A stretch of 64,000 nt of DNA from an uncultured Ruminococcus sp. (GCA_902785365.1 CACZYC010000007.1:1-64000); one strand, 5' to 3'; shown: positions 43,587 to 52,507, numbered from the stretch's first letter. Numbers and translations: made by a program. The notes: generated by a model from the sequence alone, not told the origin.

Positions 43587-44936
43587 ATGAAACATTTTAC
43601 GTTGGAACAAATAGCCCTCGCTTGTGACGGGCAGTACGTCGGCAGCGAGGCGCTCAAAGATACCGCTGTCAGCTCAATTGAGCGTGACAGCCGTAATATA
43701 AAAGAAAACTCGCTCTTCCTGGCAATAAAGGGCGAGCGGGTTGACGGTCATGATTTTATAGAAAAGTGCTTTGACAGCGGAGCAATCTGCGCTTTGTGTG
43801 AGAAGGCTCCCGAAAACGCCTCAAAACCGTACATACTGGTTGAAAGCACTCTGGACGCGGTGAAGAAAATCGCCAAAGCATACCGAGAGCTGTTTGATAT
43901 TCCGATTGTCGGAATAAGCGGAAGCGTCGGCAAGACCTCCACAAAAGAGATGATCGCGTCGGTGCTTTCGGCAAAATACAAGGTTCACAAGACCGCGGGC
44001 AACCTCAACAATGAGTTGGGTGTTCCGCTGACGCTTTTCGGTATAGACGACACAACAGAGGTCGCTGTCATCGAAATGGGAATTTCGGACTTCGGCGAAA
44101 TGAACCGTATTTCCGAAATGGTTCAGCCTACCATTGAAGTAATTACAATAATAGGCGAGTGCCATCTTGAGAACCTCGGTGACCGTGACGGTGTTTTCCG
44201 CGCCAAAACAGAGATGTTCAAGAATCTGCGTGACGGCGGTTCGGTTGTTCTCAACTGCGACGATGACAAGCTCAACCAGGTTATTGAGGTCAAAGGAAAA
44301 GCTCCCGTGTTCTACGGAGAGGAAAGCAACTCATACAGAGCTGAAAACATTGAGAACAACGGTGTTCTCGGAGTAAAAGCCGACCTTATTTTGGGCGAAA
44401 ATCGCCTCAGTGTTACTATACCCGCAATCGGTACATATATGGTGAGCAACGCGCTCGCGGGCGCCGCGGTGGGCGAGCTGCTCGGGCTTAACCTTGATGA
44501 GATTAAGAGGGGTATTGAAAGCTACAAGACGGTAGGAAGCCGCGCAAATCTTATTGATACGGAATATATCAGAATTATTGACGACTGCTACAACGCGAAT
44601 CCCACTTCCGTCAAAGCGTCAATCGACACGCTTATGAACTTTGAGGGAAGAAAAGTCGCGGTTCTGGGCGATATGAAGGAGCTCGGCGAGAACGAGAAAC
44701 AGCTTCATTTTGAGGTGGGCGAATACGCCAAAAAGTGCGACGTTGTTGTCGCAATCGGACCGCTTGCCGAGGAACTCGCCAAGGGTGCTGACGGCATTTA
44801 CCTTGAAAACAGGGACGCCGCTATTACAGCGCTCCAAACAATTATAAAGCGCGGCGATGTTGTGCTAGTAAAGGCGAGCCACAGCATGCAGTTTGAAAAA
44901 ATAGTAGACTTTTTGAAAGAGTTAAAATGCATATAA
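43587..44936 (+). CDS. murF: UDP-MurNAc-tripeptide--D-Ala-D-Ala ligase
   Basis: 449 residues. Adds D-Ala-D-Ala to UDP-MurNAc-tripeptide, the last cytoplasmic step of precursor synthesis. Three Mur ligase domains: SSIERDSRNIKENSLFLAIKGERVDGH; ATP site GISGSVGKTSTKEMI, TAGNLNNELGVPLTLF, EMGISDFGEM; C-terminal DDCYNANPTSVKASIDTL, GDMKELGE. It overlaps the next gene by 10 bp. Confidence 0.95.
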   Translation: MKHFTLEQIALACDGQYVGSEALKDTAVSSIERDSRNIKENSLFLAIKGERVDGHDFIEKCFDSGAICALCEKAPENASKPYILVESTLDAVKKIAKAYRELFDIPIVGISGSVGKTSTKEMIASVLSAKYKVHKTAGNLNNELGVPLTLFGIDDTTEVAVIEMGISDFGEMNRISEMVQPTIEVITIIGECHLENLGDRDGVFRAKTEMFKNLRDGGSVVLNCDDDKLNQVIEVKGKAPVFYGEESNSYRAENIENNGVLGVKADLILGENRLSVTIPAIGTYMVSNALAGAAVGELLGLNLDEIKRGIESYKTVGSRANLIDTEYIRIIDDCYNANPTSVKASIDTLMNFEGRKVAVLGDMKELGENEKQLHFEVGEYAKKCDVVVAIGPLAEELAKGADGIYLENRDAAITALQTIIKRGDVVLVKASHSMQFEKIVDFLKELKCI

Positions 44937-45571
44937 AAGGCGTAGTTTTTGATATGGACGGGTTGATGTTCGACACGGAAACCCTCACATATGAATTGCA
45001 AAAACCGATACTAAAAGAATGGGGCGTTGACTATACGCTCGACTGGTACAAACAGACCATAGGCAAGCGGAGCGAGGACATTGTGCAGATGTTCAAGGAG
45101 CTTTGCGGAGACGAGTTTGATTTCGAGGCTTTTCGTGTACAGTGCCGCAAGGCGTATCAGAAATATACCGACGAATTCGGTGTGCCGATAAAGGACGGGC
45201 TGTTTGAACTGCTCGACTTTCTGAAAAGCAAAGGTATTAAGACCGCCCTGTGCACCTCGACAACTGAATCCAGCGCGACAAGAACGCTCAGAATTTCGGG
45301 AACGCTCCCGTATTTTGACGAACTCGTATGCGCCGAGGATGTAGAGCGCGGAAAGCCGTACCCCGACCCGTTCCTCAAAGCGGCTGAGAAGCTGGGACTG
45401 AACCCCGGGGAATGTATGGCTTTAGAGGACAGCATAAACGGCATAAAGTCCGCATACACGGCGGGAATGATAACCGTTATGATTCCCGACCTCATAGAGC
45501 CGACGGAGGAAATCAAACCGATGTGCTATCGGATTGTTCCGTCGCTTAATGAAGTAATACAGTTGATTTAA
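44927..45571 (+). CDS. HAD-superfamily phosphatase (beta-phosphoglucomutase-like)
   Basis: 214 residues. Motif I FDMDGLMFDTE (nucleophile Asp and acid/base Asp), four-helix cap, motif II CTSTTES, motif III KPYPDPFLKA, motif IV ALEDSINGIKSAYTAGM. The cap and sequence resemble subfamily IA enzymes such as beta-phosphoglucomutase, 2-deoxyglucose-6-phosphatase and pseudouridine-5'-phosphatase. The substrate cannot be told. Overlap with murF indicates co-translation. Confidence 0.85.
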   Translation: MHIKGVVFDMDGLMFDTETLTYELQKPILKEWGVDYTLDWYKQTIGKRSEDIVQMFKELCGDEFDFEAFRVQCRKAYQKYTDEFGVPIKDGLFELLDFLKSKGIKTALCTSTTESSATRTLRISGTLPYFDELVCAEDVERGKPYPDPFLKAAEKLGLNPGECMALEDSINGIKSAYTAGMITVMIPDLIEPTEEIKPMCYRIVPSLNEVIQLI

Positions 45572-45600
45572 AATCCGTTTGAAATTTCAAGCGGATTTTA
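45570..45600 (+). terminator. terminator of the ddl-murF operon
   Basis: A near-perfect long stem (AAAATCCG-T-TTGAAA with TTTCAA-G-CGGATTTT) starts at the HAD gene's stop codon and ends in TTTTAT. Confidence 0.75.
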
Positions 45601-45623
45601 TGTATAACAAGGAAGTGTGAACA

Positions 45624-46622
45624 TTGAAAAAAGCAATAATAATTTTTGTTTCAATTGCGCTCGTTATTGCAATAATCGTCACGGCTGTAACTGTATTTAG
45701 CAGACTCGGTTATTTTCAGGGCGGAGGAGACCTGAGAATTACGGGGACTGCCGTTGACGGAGTTTTTTATTACGAAGTGCCGCATAAGGGTATATATAAA
45801 TATACGCCCGATAAGGGTTCCGAGCAGATACTGTGGAAATATTGGTATGATGAATATACAGTTAACGATTATGCCGTCTACTACACAAGCGGCGATACTA
45901 TCTATTGTATTCCTCACGGTACGAACGAAAGCAAGAAGCTGTATAAGCAGGCGGGAGAAAAGAATATTGGGATAAGCCCGTGCGGCGATAACATAATAGC
46001 ATATTTTGAGAACGAATTCGCGTATGTAATGCTCGACGGAAGGACAGGCAAAAGGCTTTACACCGTTCTTGATTACGACAAGGACGAAGTAAATGTTAAT
46101 TATTCTCTCGGCGACAGAACGCTTTCCGTCACAAAAGAGAACAAGAAATACATCATCAGAGAAAACGGCAAATCTATTCTGAGGGAAAACGAAACTCTGT
46201 CTTTACCGATTCCCGCAGATTATGTATATTTAGAGGGTTGTCTTGTTTTTGAAATGTCTGATGAGAGCCTCAGTGATGATAGCAATAGAGAATACCTGAT
46301 ACTGCGCCCCGACGGCAGGGATTCAAGGATTACCGTTAATCCCGAGGAGGGAGAGGGTATCTCGGGCGGAGATAAAAACTATCTGTTTGACCAAAGATTT
46401 GACAACAACATAGTTTGTATTGACGCTTACACGGGAAAAACGTGGGATATAGCTAAGGATAAGGTTTTTATGTACAAGTCTGTTGTTGCAGCGGATACAG
46501 ATTATTTGTATATAACCGAATACAGCGATTATGATGAGCCGTTAAGCTGCTACAAAATCATTTACGATTCCGACAAGAATCCCGAGAGCTTGAAGCTCGT
46601 AAACGATAATATACTTCAATAA
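45624..46622 (+). CDS. membrane-anchored extracytoplasmic protein of unknown function
   Basis: 332 residues starting at TTG 45624 with AAGGAAGTG 7 nt upstream. An N-terminal membrane helix (about 4-25) is followed by repeated short strands with the pattern V-Y-Y (GVFYYEVPHKGIYKY, YAVYYTSGDTIYCIP, YAYVMLDGRTGKRLY), suggesting a beta-propeller-like fold outside the cell. No lipobox cysteine and no catalytic motif. I do not recognise the family. Followed by a C9 tract (46628-46636) and a terminator. Confidence 0.6.
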   Translation: MKKAIIIFVSIALVIAIIVTAVTVFSRLGYFQGGGDLRITGTAVDGVFYYEVPHKGIYKYTPDKGSEQILWKYWYDEYTVNDYAVYYTSGDTIYCIPHGTNESKKLYKQAGEKNIGISPCGDNIIAYFENEFAYVMLDGRTGKRLYTVLDYDKDEVNVNYSLGDRTLSVTKENKKYIIRENGKSILRENETLSLPIPADYVYLEGCLVFEMSDESLSDDSNREYLILRPDGRDSRITVNPEEGEGISGGDKNYLFDQRFDNNIVCIDAYTGKTWDIAKDKVFMYKSVVAADTDYLYITEYSDYDEPLSCYKIIYDSDKNPESLKLVNDNILQ

Positions 46623-46667
46623 GGCTTCCCCCCCCCAAGGGAAGGCTCAATAATATTTCGACAAACA

Positions 46668-46695
46668 AAAAGGAGTCCGTTTTCGGACTCCTTTT
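46668..46695. terminator. bidirectional terminator between the anchored protein and the histidine kinase
   Basis: A 12 bp perfect stem (AAAAGGAGTCCG with CGGACTCCTTTT, loop TTTT). Confidence 0.88.
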
Positions 46696-46730
46696 AATTA
46701 CGCATTGCGCATTGTGAATTACGAATTGAG
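46695..46730. repeat. degenerate heptanucleotide tandem repeat
   Basis: Five 7 bp units of the form GNATTRN (TAATTAC, GCATTGC, GCATTGT, GAATTAC, GAATTGA) run from the terminator into the last codons of the histidine kinase gene. Confidence 0.6.
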
Positions 46731-48257
46731 CTTCTCTGTTCTTGTGACGTCGAGCTCAAACCAGAATGTTGAGCCTGAACCGACCTTGCTCTTGACGCCG
46801 TAACGCGCGCCGTGAAGGTCAAGAATATTCTTAACGATTGAAAGTCCCAAGCCCGTGCCGATTACGCCGCGTTTGTGGGTTTTATCCACCTTATAATATC
46901 TGTCCCAGATATTCTGCAGCTTTTCGTCGCTGATGCCTTCACCATGGTCGGTAACTTCAACGCGTACGCGTTTCTCGCTGGTCTTTTGAGTGACGATAAT
47001 AGCTTTATCCTCGCCGCAGTGGTTGACCGCGTTGTTGATGAAGTTGTAGATTACCTGTCCGATCTTGATTTGGTCGGCGTAAACATAAGCGTTTCTGTCG
47101 GTGATGAACTTGATGTCATAACCATCCTGTTCAATAAGTTTTGTATAACGTGTGAAAATCTCGTTGATTGAATTTGTAAGGCTGAATTCCTCACGTTCAA
47201 TTTCGATTGCGCCCGCCTGGAGCTTGGAGAGGTCGAGCATATCGTTTACAAGGTTCGTCAGACGGTTGGACTCGTCAATAATAACCTGAACATTCTCGGG
47301 AGTGTTTTCGCCGGGCAGGTCACGCATAACCTCGGCATATCCCGTTATCATTGTCAGCGGGGTGCGCAGGTCGTGCGAGATGTTGGCGATAAGCTCCTGC
47401 CTGAGGTTTTCAACGTTCTGGAGCTCCATTCTTGTTACATTGAGCGTATCGCTGAGTTCCTTGACTTCGAGATATCCGCTGCTGTTGAACTCAAGGTTAT
47501 AGTTCTGCTTTGCGAGTTCCTTTACACCCGTGTTGATTTCGCCCAGAGGTTTTGAAATCCTGCGAGCGACAATTACGGACAGTACAATTGAAAAGATAAG
47601 GAATACAATACTTACTATGGCAAGCTGCATATGAAGCGTGCTGATAACCGAGCTAACGGGGGATACAAGAGCGCTTATCAGAACAAAGCATTCGGTGTCA
47701 TCGCTGAGATTGATTATCTCCGCAAATATCAAGTTCTCGGCTTTTTTCGGATGATGATTGTTAATTCCTCCGCCCATCGGCGGCGCTTCGTCGTTTGTAG
47801 AGCCGAGTAAACTGTCAAAATCAATTTCGGCGTTATCTTCGCTTTTGAAATAATTTGTTGTGTAGTGTCCTCCCGACCTTTTTGCCAAGCGATAGTATTC
47901 ATATACACTTTGAGTATCAAACTCAAACATACCTGCCGGATTATTGAACTCGCTGGAGTATTTTTGCATCATTATCTCATCGGTTGAGTCGTATACATAA
48001 ACGCTCATTTCGTTCTCACGGGAGAGGTTATTGATTGTATCGGTGGTGTTTTTGCCGCTTTCGATGCTTTCAATAATTTGTGATGCATACGTTCTTACCT
48101 GATGCTGCTTGATAAAAGTGTAGCAGGTTTCAAGGAAAACTGTCTGGAAAACCCACAGAAATATGAGCATTATAGCTGAGAAAGCTATAAAATATATTCC
48201 AAGCTTATACCTCAGCGGAAGCAAACGCCAGCGGTTGAGTTTCTTAGTTTGTTTCAA
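46719..48257 (-). CDS. sensor histidine kinase
   Basis: 512 residues. Membrane helix at about 18-40, an extracytoplasmic sensor region (about 41-205), second helix about 210-232, HAMP linker (ARRISKPLGEINTG...), phosphoacceptor His295 in ISHDLRTPLTMITGYAEVM, then the ATPase domain with the N box (NFINNAVNHC), DHGEGI and GTGLGLSIVK. It phosphorylates the response regulator encoded just upstream; the genes overlap by 14 bp. The signal is unknown. The general layout resembles the PhoR/ResE/VanS-like group. Confidence 0.92.
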   Translation of the reverse strand: MKQTKKLNRWRLLPLRYKLGIYFIAFSAIMLIFLWVFQTVFLETCYTFIKQHQVRTYASQIIESIESGKNTTDTINNLSRENEMSVYVYDSTDEIMMQKYSSEFNNPAGMFEFDTQSVYEYYRLAKRSGGHYTTNYFKSEDNAEIDFDSLLGSTNDEAPPMGGGINNHHPKKAENLIFAEIINLSDDTECFVLISALVSPVSSVISTLHMQLAIVSIVFLIFSIVLSVIVARRISKPLGEINTGVKELAKQNYNLEFNSSGYLEVKELSDTLNVTRMELQNVENLRQELIANISHDLRTPLTMITGYAEVMRDLPGENTPENVQVIIDESNRLTNLVNDMLDLSKLQAGAIEIEREEFSLTNSINEIFTRYTKLIEQDGYDIKFITDRNAYVYADQIKIGQVIYNFINNAVNHCGEDKAIIVTQKTSEKRVRVEVTDHGEGISDEKLQNIWDRYYKVDKTHKRGVIGTGLGLSIVKNILDLHGARYGVKSKVGSGSTFWFELDVTRTEKLNS

Positions 48258-48921
48258 AGCGGTACCCTACCCCTCGAAGTGTAACTATACATTTGCTATA
48301 TTCACCGAGCGACTTTCTGAGCAGTTTGATGTGAGTGTCAAGAGTTCTTTCGTCGCCGAAGAAGTCGTAACCCCAGACCTCGGAAATAAGCTTCTCTCGT
48401 GTAAGCGCGATGCCCTTGTTCTTAACCATATAGAAGAACAGCTCGTACTCCTTGGGAGTCATCTCAACACGCTTGCCGTTTATTGTAACGATTCTCGCAG
48501 AGAAATCAACAGTCAGATTCTCATAGGTGAAAACGTCGTTTTGTTCTTCGTCAGTGTTTCCGCTTGAGCGTTTAATAACTGCGTTAACACGCATCATAAG
48601 CTCTTTTGGAGAGAAAGGCTTTACGACATAATCGTCCGAGCCGAGCTCAAATCCGTGAATCTTGTCGTACTCCTCGCCTCTGGCTGAGAGCATAATAACA
48701 GGAGTGTTTGAAAATTTGCGGATTTCTCTGCATGCTGAGAAGCCGTCGAGTTCGGGCATCATAACATCCATGATTATAAGGTCATAATTATTTTTGCGGC
48801 AAATTTCAATAGCCTGCATTCCGTCCACCGCTTCTTCAACGGTGTGTCCCTCAAACTCAGCGTATTTGCGTATAAGCTGGCGAATGCGAGCCTCGTCGTC
48901 TACTACCAGAATTTTGCTCAT
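48244..48921 (-). CDS. OmpR/PhoB-family response regulator
   Basis: 225 residues. Receiver domain with VVDDE (8-10), phosphoacceptor Asp52 (MDVMMPELDG), Thr/Ser-Ala MLSA and the KPFSPKELMMRV lysine; C-terminal winged-helix DNA-binding domain with MTPKEYELFFYMVKNKGIALTREKLISEVWGYDF, RTLDTHIKLLRKSLG and TLRGVGYRFE. Forms a two-component pair with the overlapping kinase gene. GGAGGG lies before the ATG. Confidence 0.94.
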   Translation of the reverse strand: MSKILVVDDEARIRQLIRKYAEFEGHTVEEAVDGMQAIEICRKNNYDLIIMDVMMPELDGFSACREIRKFSNTPVIMLSARGEEYDKIHGFELGSDDYVVKPFSPKELMMRVNAVIKRSSGNTDEEQNDVFTYENLTVDFSARIVTINGKRVEMTPKEYELFFYMVKNKGIALTREKLISEVWGYDFFGDERTLDTHIKLLRKSLGEYSKCIVTLRGVGYRFETN

Positions 48922-49045
48922 AGCAATCCCTCCTTAGTGTATAGGATTATTTTAAATGTTCTTTGTGACAGTTGTATGTTGTTATTTAAAAAGTCTTATG
49001 ACATATCTAATATATCACAAGACCGAGAAAAATAAAAGAGAAATG

Positions 49046-49074
49046 TTGATTTAGTTGGGAATTATATGTATAAT
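49046..49074 (+). promoter_or_regulatory. promoter of the fumarase genes
   Basis: -35 TTGATT (49046-49051), 17 bp spacer, -10 TATAAT (49069-49074). Confidence 0.72.
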
Positions 49075-49116
49075 AATTGTACCCCGTAAAAGGGAGTAAA
49101 CACGGAAAGTGATACT

Positions 49117-49965
49117 ATGGATTACAGAATCATTAAAGCAGAAACAATTACAGAAACAGTCAAGCAGCTGTTCACAGACTGCAACTATTATATCGGTGAC
49201 GATATTTTATGCGCTCTCAAAAATGCCCGGGAGAACGAACAGAGCGAAGTTGGTAAAAATGTGCTGTCCCAGATTATCGAGAATGATGAGATAGCCGCCG
49301 ATGAGCAAATCCCGCTTTGCCAGGACACAGGTATGGCTGTGCTGTTTGTGGAATACGGCGACAAAGTGAGCGTCGACGGCAGTTTTGACGAGGCTGTTCA
49401 GGAGGGTGTGCGCCGCGCGTACATTGACGCTTATCTCAGAAAGAGTGTTGTGGATGACCCCGTATTTGACAGGCTCAACACCAAGGACAACACCCCCGCG
49501 ATTATCCACACCAAGATTGTTTCAGGTGACAAAATAAAGATTACCGCGGGCGGAAAAGGCTTCGGCAGCGAAAATATGTCCGCGATTAAAATGATTACAC
49601 CGTCCTACGGTGTAGAGGGAGTCAAGGATTTTGTGCTCGATACAGTGAGAAAAGCGGGCCCCAATCCCTGTCCCCCGATTGTTGTGGGAGTAGGTATAGG
49701 CGGTACGTTTGAGCGCTGCGCTCAACTTGCGAAAAAAGCTACTTTTAGGGAGATTAACACATCTAATCCCGACCCGCGTTACGCGGAACTTGAACAGGAA
49801 TTGCTCGAAAAAATCAACCTTATGGGCTTCGGCCCCGCGGGTCTGGGCGGCAATACAACCGCAATCGGCGTAAATATCGAAACATCCCCGACGCACATCG
49901 CGGGTATGCCCGTCGCTGTAAATATCTGCTGTCACGCGGCACGCCACAAAACCGCGGAAATATGA
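49117..49965 (+). CDS. fumA: class I fumarate hydratase, alpha subunit
   Basis: 282 residues. Iron-sulfur fumarase (or L(+)-tartrate dehydratase) alpha chain: [14 protein letters not shown] with the first cluster cysteine, [46 protein letters not shown] and [14 protein letters not shown]. Interconverts fumarate and malate in the partial TCA cycle. Its end is joined by an ATGA-type overlap region to the beta subunit gene. Tartrate dehydratase cannot be excluded from sequence, but fumarase is the common assignment for such pairs. Confidence 0.9.
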   Translation: MDYRIIKAETITETVKQLFTDCNYYIGDDILCALKNARENEQSEVGKNVLSQIIENDEIAADEQIPLCQDTGMAVLFVEYGDKVSVDGSFDEAVQEGVRRAYIDAYLRKSVVDDPVFDRLNTKDNTPAIIHTKIVSGDKIKITAGGKGFGSENMSAIKMITPSYGVEGVKDFVLDTVRKAGPNPCPPIVVGVGIGGTFERCAQLAKKATFREINTSNPDPRYAELEQELLEKINLMGFGPAGLGGNTTAIGVNIETSPTHIAGMPVAVNICCHAARHKTAEI

Positions 49966-49973
49966 GGTGGAAT

Positions 49974-50522
49974 ATGAAAAAGATAAAACTTCCTTTAACA
50001 GATGAACAGATAAGCACCCTTAAAGCAGGCGACAGCGTTCTGCTTTCGGGAACAATGATAACAGGACGTGACGCCGCTCACAAAAGGTTGTTTGAGCTGA
50101 TTGAAAAGGGTGAGGCGCTGCCCGTGGATATTAAGGGCGAGACGATTTATTATGTAGGTCCCGCTCCCGCAAAGCCGGGGTACGCCGTAGGTCCGGCAGG
50201 TCCGACATCAAGTTATCGTATGGACAAGTATGCTCCCGCTCTGCTGGATTTGGGGTTAAAAGGTATGGTAGGTAAAGGTGCCAGAAGCCCCGAGGTTATC
50301 GAGGCAATTGTCCGCAACCACGCGGTATACTTCGCGGCAATCGGCGGCGCGGCGGCGCTTTTGGCGAAAAGCATAAAGAAAACCGAGCCCATATGCTACG
50401 AGGATTTGGGCACGGAGTCGGTCAGAAGATATTATGTTGAGGACTTCCCCTGCATTGTCGCTGTGGACAGCGAGGGCGGTAATGTCTATGAAACGGAACC
50501 CAAAAAGTTTAATAAAGAGTAA
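49974..50522 (+). CDS. fumB: class I fumarate hydratase, beta subunit
   Basis: 182 residues from ATG 49974, preceded by GAGGTGG; the in-frame ATG 49962 would lie ahead of that site and adds only four residues. Motifs: LKAGDSVLLSGTMITGRDAAHKRLFELI, YYVGPAPAKPGYAVGPAGPTSSYRMD, GMVGKGARSP and AIGGAAALLA. Provides the C-terminal half of the enzyme that is one chain in E. coli FumA. Confidence 0.9.
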   Translation: MKKIKLPLTDEQISTLKAGDSVLLSGTMITGRDAAHKRLFELIEKGEALPVDIKGETIYYVGPAPAKPGYAVGPAGPTSSYRMDKYAPALLDLGLKGMVGKGARSPEVIEAIVRNHAVYFAAIGGAAALLAKSIKKTEPICYEDLGTESVRRYYVEDFPCIVAVDSEGGNVYETEPKKFNKE

Positions 50523-50548
50523 AAAAAGGTCCGAGATACGGACCTTTT
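50522..50548. terminator. bidirectional terminator after fumarase and the lexA operon
   Basis: An 11 bp perfect stem (AAAAAGGTCCG with CGGACCTTTTT, loop AGATA) between converging genes. Confidence 0.88.
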
Positions 50549-50561
50549 TGTTTGTTATAAA

Positions 50562-51482
50562 TCAGAATACTACGTTCGCGTTAGCCAGTTCCTGCAAACC
50601 GCGCATAACAATAATCGGGCAGGTGACAACCAGCGCCGCCACCAATGCCGCCAGAGAAGCGCAGGTCATCATAAGGAAGAAACTCCAGAACGGTTTTTTG
50701 CCGTCAAGAACTTTTGTTAGCCCTAAATACAACAGCAATATGAAAGCTATCATTCCGAAGCTGGAAAGGGTAGTGTTCTCGCTGTTGAACCAACCGATAG
50801 TTATGATGTTGAACAAATCCATAACGGATACGGCTATGTAAGCGCTCATTGTCAGATTTGCGGCAGCCTTGAATTTGGCTTTGATTTTGAAGAACTTCAG
50901 ATATAAATCCACAGCAAGGCTGTAAACAAACTCAACCGCTACCGACATAGCGAACGAAATGAGAAAAATCTCAAGTCCGCTCAGCTTCATTCCGCTGAAC
51001 AGTCCGCCCGCGCCGATTGAAAAACCTCGGCTGCCGTCAAAACTGAGCGTCATACTGATAGCGGAAATGACAGCGCAAACAGGGAGTAGTATTACCCAAA
51101 TCGGCAACGACTCATCGTATTGTTTGATGATGGTTTCGACAGTGCGCTTTGAGAAAAAGTATCCTAAAAGTTCACCGACGCGTCTGAACGCGTAATAAAA
51201 CTTTGTCGGTTTAACTTCGGAAATTTCAGACTGCGCAGTGTCCGCAACATTCTCATTTGAGGGAGCTTCCTCTGTTTTTGTCGCTTTTTGAGCGGGTTCA
51301 ACAGGCTCCTCTTTGGTCTGTTCGGGCTTTTCCTGTGCAACGTCGGATTCTTCTTTTGTATTCTCTTTAACTTCTTCAGAAGCCGTTTCTTTTACTTCCG
51401 GCTCATCCTGCTCTTTGGAGCAATTGGGACATACCCCGTTTTCAAGGAGTTCGGCTCCGCATTTGTCACATAATTTTTCCAT
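50562..51482 (-). CDS. zinc-ribbon membrane protein (Yip1-like)
   Basis: 306 residues from ATG 51482 (AAGGA 11 nt upstream). An N-terminal zinc ribbon (CDKCG...CPNC, about residues 4-20) is followed by a long Glu/Lys-rich disordered linker (to about 92) and a membrane domain with five helices (about 128-150, 165-195, 210-230, 243-262, 270-295). The topology is like bacterial Yip1/DUF1282-type proteins; the function is unknown. It begins 2 bp after the lexA stop, so it is probably part of the SOS-regulated transcript. Confidence 0.68.
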   Translation of the reverse strand: MEKLCDKCGAELLENGVCPNCSKEQDEPEVKETASEEVKENTKEESDVAQEKPEQTKEEPVEPAQKATKTEEAPSNENVADTAQSEISEVKPTKFYYAFRRVGELLGYFFSKRTVETIIKQYDESLPIWVILLPVCAVISAISMTLSFDGSRGFSIGAGGLFSGMKLSGLEIFLISFAMSVAVEFVYSLAVDLYLKFFKIKAKFKAAANLTMSAYIAVSVMDLFNIITIGWFNSENTTLSSFGMIAFILLLYLGLTKVLDGKKPFWSFFLMMTCASLAALVAALVVTCPIIVMRGLQELANANVVF

Positions 51483-51484
51483 AA

Positions 51485-52072
51485 TCAATAGTTCCTTACA
51501 AGCGAGATAACTTTGCCAAGAAGTATTACCTCGTCAACAATAATCGGTTCATAGCTGTCGTTTTCAGGCTGCAAGCGGAAATGTCCGTCCTCTTTGTAAA
51601 AACGCTTTACAGTAGCGCTGTCGTCAACGAGGGCAACGACAATTTCGCCGTTGCGCGCTACGGGAGTGCGGTTAACTATGAGTACGTCGCCGGGCATAAT
51701 ACCCGCGTTAATCATACTTTCGCCTTTGACCTGAAGCGCGAAAAGCTCCTTGCCGCGGCTCATATTTTTGTCAACGGATACATAACCCTCCACGCTCTCT
51801 ATCGCGACAATCGGGTTACCCGCGGCGACATCGCCGAGAATCGGCACGCTTTTGGCGCTTGTCTCGCCGACAACTTTAATACAACGGTTGAGCCCCGCCT
51901 CACGTTCAATCAGACCGTGTTCCTCGAGAGCTTTAAGGTAAAGATGTGCGGTTGAAGTCGACTTGAGCCCTACATCACGGCAAATCTCACGGACTGACGG
52001 AATTTTTCCGTCGTCCGAACATTCTATTAAATAGTCGTATACGGCTTGTTGTTTCTTTGTCAAAGGTTTCAT
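51485..52072 (-). CDS. lexA: LexA repressor
   Basis: 195 residues. The start is ATG 52072 with AGGAGG 6 nt upstream; the much longer open frame upstream is not coding. N-terminal winged helix (1-65, PSVREICRDVGLKSTSTAHLYLKAL), self-cleavage site Ala84-Gly85 (DVAAGNP), catalytic Ser119 (KGESM) and Lys156 (ATVKRF). It represses SOS genes until RecA filaments trigger autocleavage. Followed by the zinc-ribbon membrane protein gene. Confidence 0.95.
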   Translation of the reverse strand: MKPLTKKQQAVYDYLIECSDDGKIPSVREICRDVGLKSTSTAHLYLKALEEHGLIEREAGLNRCIKVVGETSAKSVPILGDVAAGNPIVAIESVEGYVSVDKNMSRGKELFALQVKGESMINAGIMPGDVLIVNRTPVARNGEIVVALVDDSATVKRFYKEDGHFRLQPENDSYEPIIVDEVILLGKVISLVRNY

Positions 52073-52111
52073 AATATACCTCCTTAGGTCATATACCCTA
52101 TAGTTATAGTA

Positions 52112-52150
52112 ATGATAACATTTCGCAAAGAAAAAGTAAACAAACGTTTG
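52112..52150 (-). promoter_or_regulatory. lexA promoter with candidate LexA operator
   Basis: Minus strand: -35 TTTACT (52135-52140), 17 bp spacer, extended -10 TGTTATCAT (hexamer 52112-52117). The 10 bp palindrome CAAACGTTTG (52141-52150) touches the -35 box. Read as AAAC-N4-GTTT (52138-52149) it resembles the Gram-positive SOS box GAAC-N4-GTTC, so autoregulation is likely. Confidence 0.6.
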
Positions 52151-52279
52151 AAAAAAATAGGTGAAAAATATCGACATAGTGAACAAAATAAGGATTGTGT
52201 ACTGTTTGTTGAATTTTTTTCAAGGTAAATTCAATATAATTTCACACAGTTTTCATATTCCCGTGTTTTAATATAACCG

Positions 52280-52424
52280 TACTCAAACAGAACCGCAACT
52301 GATTGAGTATATTCTACCCTCCTCTGTAAGTCGACTCAGAGACTTACAATTTTTGTACCCCTCATTTTCTTTTAGAACTGGGAAGCGCTGAGCCAACCGC
52401 AAGGCTCAGCGCTTCTGGCTTTTA
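52280..52424 (+). ncRNA. candidate structured RNA: hairpins with identical AACCGCAA loops
   Basis: In the 473 bp between lexA and purL there is no gene, but hairpins follow in series. H1 (52280-52309): 10 of 11 pairs, loop AACCGCAA. H2 (52325-52348): 8 bp stem, 8-nt loop GACTCAGA, then ATTTTT, terminator-like. H3 (52382-52415): 13 bp perfect GC-rich stem with the same loop AACCGCAA, followed by TGGCTTTT. A further 8 bp hairpin lies at 52464-52484. No convincing promoter is seen (a weak TATAAC is at 52272-52277). The strand and transcription are unproven, and I know no RNA family that matches. Confidence 0.4.
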
Positions 52425-52507
52425 TGCAGTGGTTGGGTAGATGCTTGAATAACGCTTATTGCAGGGATACCATTTCGGTATCCCCATTGTTATGTTTTAA
52501 ACAAAAT

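Noticed and set aside
52073-52186. Longer LexA start 38 codons upstream
   Set aside because: The extra residues are an aromatic-rich run translated from the promoter; AGGAGG fits only ATG 52072.
52285-52415. T-box riboswitch suggested by the ACCGC sequence
   Set aside because: The AGGGTGG part of the T-box motif and a downstream aminoacyl or synthetase gene in the same direction are missing; the ACCGC lies in hairpin loops.
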